DNA from: Heligmosomoides polygyrus polygyrus
Lineage: Eukaryota; Nematoda; Chromadorea; Rhabditida; Heligmosomidae
Direction: 5' to 3'
Assembly (NCBI GenBank): GCA_947396885.1
Contig: OX377205.1
Coordinates: forward strand, 56,330,969-56,394,968
DNA length: 64,000 nucleotides
Shown here: positions 56,201-64,000 of the stretch, piece after piece
Position numbering within the stretch: position 1 is the stretch's first letter
Layout of the letters: every line of letters starts with the position of its first letter
The notes under the pieces: model-generated
The model's input: the letters and a program-made list of their open reading frames with translations, nothing else
The model's database searches: none
Told to the model about the DNA's origin: nothing
Made by a program: the position numbers and the translations under genes

Positions 56201-56363
56201 ACCCACCTGTTCTGCCGAAGTCATCGAGCTGAAGCGTGTTGTCGCTCACACCGAGGATGTCTTTGATGAAGTACGACGAGCGCTTCGGAGGCAGTGAGCA
56301 GTATGAGTAGAAGGGCAGGTACGGCAGCAGACCGGTGGCGAACATTCCGAAGGGGTGGGCCAT
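53220..56363 (-). CDS. NK-type homeobox transcription factor, four exons, 148 residues
   Basis: The exons (minus strand) are 56,363-56,207, 56,149-56,056, 53,473-53,398 and 53,339-53,220. The introns are 57, 2,582 and 58 bp, all GT-AG, with acceptors TTCCAG, TTTCAG and TTTCAG. The joined frame is 447 nt, ending in TAG at 53,220-53,222. Residues 31-37 read YFIKDIL, an eh1/TN-like repression motif. Residues 64-68 are AKKKK. The homeodomain is residues 66-125: ARTTFSGRQIFELEKQ, then FETKKYLSSAERSELAKSLH, then VTETQ, then VKIWFQNRRTKWKK, with Q50, N51 and W48 (Gln115, Asn116, Trp113). One intron splits the codon at homeodomain position 19, another falls between positions 44 and 45. Family inference: NK class, closest in memory to NK7-type proteins; no orthologue name assigned. 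The start is tentative: an in-frame TGA lies 12 nt upstream, but a further 5' exon is possible. Expected role: nuclear DNA-binding developmental regulator, probably a repressor. Confidence 0.93.
54008..54068 (+). other. tRNA-like relic in homeobox intron 2
   Basis: GGTTAGCAGTGTAGTC (A-box-like) and GGGTTCGGTTCCCGTGC (B-box-like) about 20 bp apart. The spacing is too short for a complete tRNA and no cloverleaf forms. Probably the head of a degraded SINE. Confidence 0.45.
54107..54540. mobile_element. Fold-back element in homeobox intron 2
   Basis: The outer arms GGATCTATCCTAGTCCGG...CACATAACTAA (left) and TTAGTTATGTGGCC...GGACTAGGATAGATCC (right) are reverse complements. Inner arms CTTACCGAGCGGCTCCTA and TAGGAGCCGCTCGGTAAG (54,178-54,195; 54,458-54,475) also pair. 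A G run (10-11 G) interrupts the left arm. No coding sequence. Confidence 0.8.
55032..55165. mobile_element. 134-bp MITE (TTATACT family) in homeobox intron 2
   Basis: TIRs of about 34 bp: GGTCCCGTTTATACTTCGTC onward, matched in reverse at the right end with two mismatches. TTA at 55,029-55,031 and 55,166-55,168. Central GATCGATC symmetry. Confidence 0.9.
55169..55276. mobile_element. 108-bp MITE abutting the previous one
   Basis: TIRs GGGATCGTTTAG and CTAAACGATCCC are perfect for 12 bp. The flanks are TTA at 55,166-55,168 (shared with the previous MITE) and 55,277-55,279. CATCGCGTC/GACGCGATG-like interior words echo its neighbour. Confidence 0.88.
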
Positions 56364-57239
56364 CCGCGGAGATCAGCGCCGAGCCAACTATCTCGCCTGC
56401 GTTCGACGGGCGAGTACTGTAGTTGTGCTCGTCGGCCCCGCCCGCCGAGCTCAGTTGCAAATGAAATCAAGAAATCTTCGTCTTGGGAGAACTCGGCCGC
56501 GAATTGAAGCACCTCAATCAGTGTAGATTACTCGGCAAATGCTTTCCTCCAGCGAATCGAACAGCGCAGCTGCATTTGCTGCTTCGCTGACTCTTCGCCC
56601 ACTGCGGGACTTAGGCAGTACTGCCACTCTGGTAGAGGGGCCTTGGGTTGCTGAAAGCCCATGAAGCGCTGATGATGAGAAAGAGCTCTGTTGGAAGAAA
56701 GCATGCGCTTCTAAAACTCTTTGAAGAGTTTGCTAGTGAACTGCGTAATGATCACAGATGGCGGTTTATCGAGAAGCGCCCAAAATGCTGCCATATTTCA
56801 AAGCACTCGAGAAGAGCGCTGCATGTACCATGCAGCAAAGGAGCAGCGCTCACGCTCTAGCGCACCTGCACCACTTCTTCACTAAGGAGAGCGGTTCAAA
56901 CAGTAGCTGCACTACACTAGGCAGCTATGCTAAAGGCTTTGTAGCGAAGATCACATCTAACTTTTAATTTTTGGCTTGCAGAAACACATCATCCCCACGG
57001 TAGCTCTAACCAAATACCTCTATTGAGCTGTTACGTTGGTATGGAGCAGATCAAGCACATCGCTGCTATCAACTCGCATCGCAGAAGCTACAAAAGTCAA
57101 TAAAGAGGGACCTCAATGGAAATCATCGAGGCTTTGCAAGAGTACAAGTACAGCTGTGCTCCACAGACGTCATAAACATCATATTCAGTAGCGCACATTT
57201 TGCCAATATGCAAAACATAGCACTCTTCCGGATTTACAG
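56364..57239. promoter_or_regulatory. Upstream flank of the homeobox gene
   Basis: About 880 bp between the homeobox start codon and the 3' end of a CR1-like LINE. Promoter elements and a trans-splice site could lie here, but I see no defined TATA box or clear spliced-leader acceptor. The GC-rich 56,364-56,470 part is open on the minus strand and could hold an extra 5' exon. Confidence 0.4.
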
Positions 57240-59421
57240 TTAGACTTAGCTCAGATGGCCAAAATCAAAGCTCTTGCAATGCCAAGCAGGTTTCTGCACG
57301 CTTGCTTCATCGTAAATGCCGTAGTGCGTATATCATCAGCGTACACTTGAAGTTTGAGATTACTAGAAAATCTAATAACATCAGAAATACCAGCTGTGTA
57401 CAGCAGAAACAGAAGAGGTTGCAATACACCACCTTGTGGAACTTCGCTGGTACATTCGTATTTGTCGGAAAATTCATATCCTACCCGAACGGTCATTTAT
57501 CTGTTCTCCAAATATGAATCGAACCATTTCAGAAGCTGTCTCTCAATATCTTGTGAATTCACCTAGAGAAGCAGATTCGTGTGGGACACCTTATCAAATG
57601 CTTTCGTGAAATCAATGTAATCTATTTTTGCCCAGATTAGGAACAACTATCCAGTTGAATATGCTATCAGCAACATTCGTGACTGTAACGAGTTCCGATA
57701 AAAAGCCATGTTGCTCTGATGAAACAGCCCCCGTTCGTGTTAACCACGGCAAAAAATTTTCCTTTATTACGATTTCAATAATCTTAATAGGACCAGATAT
57801 AATGCTAATTGGTCGAAACTGAGAGAATGAATATGCAGCTGATTCTTAGAAACGGCCGTTACTAGTGTGTGCTTCCAAACATATGGAACCTCTCCAAACA
57901 TAAAATAAATATTAAAGATATCCGAAGGAGGTCGAAACAGTTCATAAGCACACTCTTTTAAAATAATTGGTGGAATGCCATCACAGGGTTCAGTGATGGA
58001 AGGCTTTAGGCCTCTAAGAACGGTGTTCACTTTATCAGGTCGAAAGACTACATTGCTAAAAGAGTGCATGGTATTCGTAATTAAAGAGGCATTTCTAGAA
58101 GCTATTGTGTTTGCATCGATGGAGCTATATATCGCGTCATGCGAAGGGAAGGCGGCAGCGAGGTAACAACTCAGAGCAGTAGCTCTGCTTTTGGTGCTTG
58201 AACAGACGTTACCATTAACATCAGTTATATATGGAAAGGCTCCACTAGATTAAATATTACTACGTGTATGTAAACGTATCCTTTCACTGATACATGTTTG
58301 GCAAGCTTACTCTCACGCTGAGTCCAGAATCTTTTTAGATGATAATCAATATTCGCACAGACGGTTTCATCGCGGGCATTATTCAGCGGATCGGGTAGAG
58401 AGCGAAACATTCGCTTTTTTGGGCAAGTAAATTTCGAATATGCTTACTCGAGACCCCTGTTTTGGTCCTAAAAGGAAGAAACTGATCCAGTCTATCATAA
58501 ATAACTTTGCAACATCTTTGGTAAAGGTCATCTAGTATTTCCGTAACCATCGAAAACAAGCGAACACTCAATTTCGGCTAGACTCTGCCTGACGAAGGGA
58601 AAGTCAGCATTGAGGAAGCAAGGCAAAGGCCCTAATATATAAGGAAAAGTGAGGAGCGCAAATTGATTTGAACGGTGTAGTGGTCAGAGAAAGCGAATGG
58701 TGGCAAAATCCGAACATTGGATACTATAAGGGATGTTGACAAAATGACATCAAAACGTTCTCTTCCTTCGTCGGCTCATTGACTAATTGTGTGAAACCAG
58801 CATCATTAAAGAAAGCCAGAAAATTAGCTGACGCATAGCATTTAGGGTAGGTGAGCAATTTTGCCAATCTAGGTCTCCATGAATTGTACTTTTGTTTCTG
58901 ACAACAACAAAAGAAGAAAGATGAAGACCAAGATCAAGTAGGGCATCGTCATTCCCTTTCGATAAGCTAGGAGGACGATAGGCAATGATAAGTCGGACCT
59001 GGTTTAAATGAGCTTTTATACAAGATAAAATTCCAACACAAAGTACATCAGATTCGTGAGAGGCACAGTGATTAAGGATGCTGGAATTAATGGTACTTCA
59101 GGAAATGCCACAAACGCCGCCCCCTTTACCATTGCTCCGGTCAAAGCGGTCTATAATATAAGGCAAGTTGGCTAAGATTTCGACATCATTGATTCTTCCA
59201 TTCAACCAAGTTTCAGTAACAAATACCATATCCGGTTTCACTGTTGACGAAAAGTGATGGAAATGAATAATTTTGTTAACGAGGCTTCGGACATTAACCA
59301 GGTAGTAAGAAAGGAGCGGTGGAGCACCTGCCCACTCAGACGTTGTCCGACCCCGCAAACGTGCCTGAGCTGACCACGATATACCCCCTCTCCCTTCTCG
59401 CCTTGCCCCTATTTGTCTCAT
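57240..59421 (-). mobile_element. CR1/Jockey-like LINE, second copy, decayed and 3'-truncated
   Basis: Blocks on the minus strand, 5' to 3': 59,098-59,421 endonuclease start (VNVRSLVNKIIHFHHFS, DMVFVTETWLNGRINDVEIL, GKGGGVCG); 58,383-58,571 linker (LYQRCCKVIYDRLDQFLPF); 57,767-58,069 RT fingers (CDGIPPIILKECAYELF, FGEVPYVWKHTLVTAVSK); 57,251-57,496 RT palm (VPQGGVLQPLLFLLYTAGIS, LQVYADDIRTTAF). Many frameshifts. It is more diverged than the 27.3-kb copy but the same clade. The thumb and 3' end are missing. Confidence 0.85.
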
Positions 59422-59929
59422 TAGCCAACTGCCTCAACTCATACTCCTGCTTTCTTTCGTTCGTAGTCTTGCTTCTCCGCACGAAAACGCCCTCGAAGCC
59501 TCCACCGCGGAGAGTACGCGCGTTAGCTTGTGCCCTCTGTCAGTAATATTGCGATGGTAGGGCAACTTTGACCAGGCGTGGCCCGGAAACATCGGCCTTG
59601 CGTATTAGAGTGCACCTCCACAGGTTCGAAATCAACCTGCAGAACGAGGACTTTCAAAACCTTAGTTTTAAGATCTGTTCTCAGTTCCGATACTGACAGG
59701 CTATCCGACGGTTCTGCAAGTCCAGATACCCCGATCGATCTCCCTCCTTTTTTCAGCTTTGGCGTGCTCTGAAAAGTCCTTTGATATCTTTTCGCCAAGG
59801 ATGTTAAGCATTTGTAGAGACACGGGATCGGGAATACGATAAACTATCCTTTTGAGGAGACCCTCCGCCGTTTGCGTCCTTAGCTCCGAGTCGTGTGCAG
59901 CAGATATATATGAATAGATAGATAATAGA
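59422..59929 (-). other. Possible 5' part of a LINE, plus a GATA/TATA microsatellite
   Basis: The minus-strand frames 59,523-59,798 and 59,701-60,000 overlap in different frames. Neither has a recognised domain (no zinc knuckle or esterase motif). They may be an ORF1 remnant of the CR1-like LINE. 59,903-59,945 is a TATAGATA-type microsatellite. Confidence 0.4.
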
Positions 59930-59949
59930 TATAGATATATATGAATGAT

Positions 59950-60470
59950 GACAAATTCGAGCACGCTGGTGGTATGAGATGGCAGCTTCACACACCACAT
60001 ACTGCTTATATGACCTTTCGATATTCAGATCTTCGAATTCGAAAATGGCAATAAAATGGTAGGAAGATTCTGATGTCAACTTGATCGAAGGAAACGCTAA
60101 TTTCAGCTGTCGCAGTGCTTGCCAGAGTGTTGCTCGCGAGTTTCCCCACAAATATCATCAATGTATATTCTGAAGCATAGCACTCTGGAAATCAAAGCTG
60201 GCCGCTCGAATTGGTCTATGGATATCATAGCGAGCAGGGGTGCCAGCCTGCTTCCCATTGCAAGATCTCTTGACTGTTTATAGCACACGTTCCCAATTCG
60301 AATTGTGCTTAAATCGTCCACTCTTCGAAGTACAGCTCTGCAACGCTTTCTCTGAATAACCCGAAAGGCATAAGATTGCTCTCTTGCAAGAGACTCAAGC
60401 AGACCTCAACAGCTTCTCGTGTGTCAACATTCGTATACAGTGCAACTGTATACGAATCAAAATCAAAGTC
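59950..60470 (-). pseudogene. Penelope-like reverse transcriptase, 3' part
   Basis: Minus-strand blocks: SYTVALYTNVDTREAVEVCL (LYTNV is a Penelope RT hallmark), LLQESNLMPFGLF, then 60,103-60,321 with SRDLAMGSRLAPLLAMI (AMGS.L.P motif) and FRIYIDDICG (YxDD-type catalytic box with Ile-Asp-Asp). Next comes LRQLKLAFPSIKLTSES in another frame, matching the IKFT.E region. One stop and one or more frame changes. The upstream half on the other side of the RTE insertion has ISWFLHHFLSSCF and QRFDFDFD. Confidence 0.85.
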
Positions 60471-63400
60471 TTCTTCTTCTTCTTCAGCGTTTGTCCCGCT
60501 CCTTGGCGGGGTCAGCTATCCTGGTGTCATGACGCCACCTTTCCCGATCCAGCGCTAGATCAGGGTGGACACCAGCTACCTTCAAGTCCATATGTAACGT
60601 ATCAGCCCAGCGCTGCTTCGGGCGCCCTCTAGGCCGCTTTCCTATTACCTGAAAGTTAGGGCCTATCTTGCGGACGCTGTCTTCCTTTCCACGCAGAACG
60701 TGGCCGTACCATCGCAAGCGAGCTTCGCGCATCTTGTCCGCTATCGGCGCGACACCGAACTTCTGCCGAATAGCATAATTTCGGATGCGGTTCAGGCGCG
60801 TGACTCCAGCCATCCAGCGCAGCATCTCCGTTTCCATTACGCTGAGGCGCGTTTCAACTTCCTTAGACGCAGGCCAACACTAAGTGCCGTACATCGCTAC
60901 TGGCCGGATGACTGCTCTGTAGAACTTCGACTTAAAGCGCTCCACTATCTTCTTGTCGCAGAGCGCGCCAGTCAACGAGCGCCACTTGGACCAAGCTGCA
61001 CTCACGCATGAATTCACTTCGACCATCAGTTTGCCGTCAGATGCGACTGCTGATCCCAGATACTTAAAGACCGCAGTGCGTGGAAGATGCCGCTAACCTT
61101 GATGGAGCTGGACTCAGTAAGATCTGTCGTTAGATATTCGGTCTTCTTCACGTTCAGTTTGAGTCCAAACCGCTTCAAGCGATCACACCAAGCTTGCACC
61201 TCTCGCTCGAGTTTACCTTTATCTTCGCTAGCGAGCATCACGTCATCGGCATAAAGCAACGTCAGCAACGGGCTTCCGAAGATCTCGTGTGATTACATCC
61301 ATGACGACAACAAAGAGGAGTGGGGAAAGTGCAGACCCCTGGTGTACCCCGAAAGAGATGGGAAACTCCATCGAGGTTCCAGCTGCAGCTTGAACTCGAC
61401 TCTTTGGGCAAGAGTAGAGCATCCGCACCCACTCTATAAATTTATCAGGTACGTTGTGTTGTCGCAAGGCCTACCATATAACCTCACGCGGTACGCGGTC
61501 GATAGCCTTCTACAAGTCGAGAAAGACGATGCACTGGCCTCTGTTTCTCGCGATGCTTCACTATCAGGAGGCGGGCGGCGTGAATTGCATCAATGGTGCC
61601 ACAGCCAGCCACGAAGCCGCACTGATTGCTGGACAGCTGGACGATGTCCCGAATTCGTCCATCGACAATTCGCTCAAAGATCTTCATGCTGTGCGAAAGC
61701 AAGCGAATCGGGCGGTAATTGGAGCAGTCGGCAGGACTGCCCTTCTTTTTCCAAATCGGGATCGTCGTACTTTGGCGCCAACACTCAGGCACCTTCTTCT
61801 CCTCCACAACCTGATTAAAGAACTTCGCCAACCACTTAGCAGAGTACCAGCACTTGGATTTCCATAAATCAGCCGCCACGTCGTCGGGCCCAGTTGCCTT
61901 GCCTGGCCTCATCTTCTTCAAAGCCGCTTCAATCTCCTACACGGTGATCTTCTGAACGGCGCCGTGCGTTGGAGCCGTTGAAGGGATGCCTGGATGAGAA
62001 AATTCTACCGTAGAGATTTCCTCAAATTAGTCGCGCCATCGCTTCAATGCCTTCTTGTGGTCTATAAGAGGATGGCTGTTCTCATCACTGATGCCAAAGA
62101 AATTCTCAATATCCTCGGTTTGCCGTTGGCGAAACTTTGCAAGTCGGTACAGATACCGCTCACCATCGCGTGACTCAAGGTTCTCGTTGACATCTCCATA
62201 ATGAGTGGCTTTTGCAACAGCCACGGCCTTCTTTGCAGCCTTCTTCGCTTTTTGGTACTTCCGCCAGTTATCGGCTGTCTTTTCGCCGAGAAACACGTGA
62301 TAAAGCGATTTCTGCTCTCGCACTTTTGCTTTCACGTCATCTGTCCACAGCCAGACTGCTTGTCGACCTTCCGTCACCCAGGCTTCGTAATGCCGAGTTC
62401 CGACTGTGCAGCTTGACGAATCGCGTCGGTCCTCTTCTTCCAAGTTTCGTCGACAGTCGTGACTGTCGGTAACCGCACGCGAGAAATCACAGCTGCTTCC
62501 TTCTCTCTCATTCGCCACCACTTGATTCTTGCTGCACCGCATCGCTCGACCTGCTTCAGCCTCGGAGGGGCGATCTTCAAAGTGCAGATCAGCGGTCGGT
62601 GCTGTGGGTCGACTGTCTCATACGGCACGATCTTCGCGTCTGTGACAAGACTCCGGTAGCGATCGCTCACAAGGACAAAGTCTATTTGAGTCATGATACT
62701 CCCCCTGTAGTATGAAATAAGGTGCAAGTCGCGTTTTCGGAAGACGGTGTTCACTATGGTGAGGTTATGCGATTCCGCATAATCAAGAATACGCTCACCA
62801 TCGGCGTTTCGTGTTCCGTATCCGAAATCACCATGACAGCTGTACCCGTCTTTCGCAGCACCTATGTGCCTTTAAGGTCACCAGCGACTATGATCACATC
62901 TTTCGACGGTACCTCTGCTGTCTTCTCATCAGGCAGGTTCCAAAACTCATCCTTGGCTTGATCGGAGCAGTGTGGAGCATACGCAGAGAAGAAGTGATAG
63001 AGTCGCTCCTTAGCGGCGACAACGACCTTCATCAATCGATCGTCAAAGCGTTCGACGCTTACAATCGAGTCACGAAATCGTTCGGAGACGATGACTCCAA
63101 CTCCATTGGTGGTCCTGGGACTTCCACATAGAACGGCCTTGAAGCCACGTCCTATGTCCCTTGACTTGTTGCAGGACCACCTCGTCTCCTGCGCCGCACA
63201 GAGATCAACTCTTCAACGCTCCAGTGCTTCAACCAACTCTCACGAGCACCGTTCCCACATTCAGCGTTGCCACGTGGGTCCTGCTTACGTTACGGGATTT
63301 TCGGACTAGCTCAGTTGTCCCTCCCCCCCCCCCCCCCGATGCCATCCTCGCATCAGGGACCCTCGCATACTTTCCACACTCGCCGGGCTTTGCGAGTGCG

Positions 63401-63593
63401 CGTGGGCTCCCGCGGACGCCGTAGCACTATCTCGATATACGTGAACTGACATGCACCATGTGATGTTACGTGGGTGTTCGTAGGCCGGCCTGTCACAAGG
63501 GCCTGTCGCCAGCAATCGAATGTCCGTGTTTGGCTTAGCTCGCAAAGCGGGCAGTTTCCAGTGGCACCACGTGGAGGAACGGACATCGCCACC
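60471..63593 (-). mobile_element. Full-length RTE-type LINE, copy 2
   Basis: 3,123 bp between 16-bp direct repeats AATCAAAATCAAAGTC (60,455-60,470 and 63,594-63,609). On the minus strand it starts GGTGGCGATGTCCGTTCCTC, has a C/G homopolymer at the same place as copy 1 (63,327-63,338 region), and ends in (GAA)n. It is the same family as 41,222-44,336. Confidence 0.96.
60484..63300 (-). pseudogene. RTE endonuclease-RT polyprotein, many lesions
   Basis: Minus-strand blocks in order: about 62,960-63,300 (endonuclease N-terminus in broken frames), 62,374-62,754 (QIDFVLVSDRYRSLVTD, VDPQHRPLICTLKIAPPRLK), 62,027-62,542 (linker and ESRDGERYLYRLAKFRQRQ), 61,484-61,921 (KKMRPGKATGPDDVAADLWK, NQCGFVAGCGTIDAIHAARL), 61,243-61,467 (FGVHQGSALSPLLFVVVMD), 61,026-61,268 (LLYADDVMLASEDKGKLERE) and 60,484-60,837 (RLRWYGHVLRGKEDSVRKIG). 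The same domain order as copy 1, but more frameshifts. Inactive. Confidence 0.92.
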
Positions 63594-63609
63594 AATCAAA
63601 ATCAAAGTC

Positions 63610-63790
63610 AAAACGTTGATATTCCAACTGTTGTTGTCCAAGTTCCACTGCCTTAGCTGCTCTGGAAGCTGTTGCACGTTTCTTGTACGTACGAAAGCAG
63701 GAAGATAAAAAATGATGCAAAAACCAGCTAATGCGATCCGTCCGCCTTTCAGAGGATCACACAATAGGTCTTGTCTTTATTAATGCCCTG
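63610..63790 (-). pseudogene. Penelope-like reverse transcriptase, 5' part
   Basis: Minus strand: IKTRPIV, a stop, then ERRTDRISWFLHHFLSSCFR, and QQQLEYQRFDFDFD ending at the RTE insertion point. RPIV...S.T..IS..L is the expected fingers region of Penelope RTs. Together with the 3' half it makes one interrupted RT. Confidence 0.75.
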
Positions 63791-64000
63791 TATCTAGATC
63801 GGAAAGTCAAGGAACTAGCGCCATAGCTAAGTAAGAGGAAACGAGCTGCATGGGAAGCCTACGGGAGCCTCGAAGAATCGTGAAGAAAACGAAGAACGCC
63901 CGACTCCGTGCCTACCTACTCGACTCCATTCTTCTTCCTGCTCTGCCATGCGCCTCATAGACCTTGGCCATACGATAGCAGGTTGAACACGCGATCAGCG

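Larger units (their letters stand above)
59930..64000 (-). mobile_element. Penelope-like element, split by an RTE LINE, running off the window
   Basis: The two halves are 63,594-64,000 (5' side) and 59,930-60,470 (3' side) on the minus strand. The RTE element 60,471-63,593 lies between a 16-bp TSD. The reading frame joins exactly across the site. The 5' end is beyond the window. No GIY-YIG endonuclease was found downstream; the sequence after about 59,950 is microsatellite. Confidence 0.8.

Noticed and set aside
61342..61867. Plus-strand frames of 137-158 codons
   Set aside because: Antisense shadows of the minus-strand RTE reverse transcriptase.

Overview
This window looks like a nematode nuclear genome. 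The best evidence is a spliced homeobox gene with 57-58 bp introns ending in TTTCAG or TTCCAG. The high load of RTE-type, CR1/Jockey-like and Penelope-like retroelements, plus decayed DNA transposons, suggests a strongylid (hookworm-like) worm; that placement is inference, not a database result. Almost everything else is repetitive, and I saw no rRNA, functional tRNA, operon or CRISPR array.

Layout. 1-4.2 kb: AT-rich unique sequence and a Mutator-like terminal-inverted-repeat (TIR) element (1127-2176). 4.2-6.2 kb: a 76-bp satellite with 27 units and three predicted hairpins per unit, followed by a 200-N gap. 6.5-21.7 kb: a mosaic of small GC-rich MITEs, fold-back elements, minisatellites, a composite ~690-bp repeat and SINEs. 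22-27 kb: a decayed LTR-retrotransposon gag on the minus strand, a MITE and a dead mariner. 27.3-33.1 kb: one nearly intact CR1-like LINE carrying a 2,072-bp hAT-type insertion and lying inside an older repeat. 34.4-35.5 kb: an open GC-rich patch I could not assign. 35.5-38.1 kb: two fold-back elements. 38.1-45.4 kb: three RTE-type LINEs, one cut by a 940-bp MITE. 45.4-50 kb: two copies of a long-TIR element, one carrying a SINE. 50.6-52.8 kb: RTE endonuclease scraps and a fold-back relative. 53.2-56.4 kb: the host gene, a four-exon minus-strand homeobox gene predicting a 148-residue protein with an eh1-like motif and a complete Q50 homeodomain, whose 2.6-kb second intron is loaded with MITEs. 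57.2-64 kb: a second CR1-like LINE, then a Penelope-like element split by a full-length RTE element with a 16-bp target-site duplication (TSD).

Nesting and target-site duplications give a relative chronology: an old repeat, then the CR1-like LINE, then hAT, probably then the SINE-like copy; the Penelope-like element, then RTE; RTE, then a Harbinger-like MITE; and MITE within MITE within MITE at 16.6-17.0 kb. Only the homeobox gene looks like a functional host gene. The rest should be masked before gene prediction.
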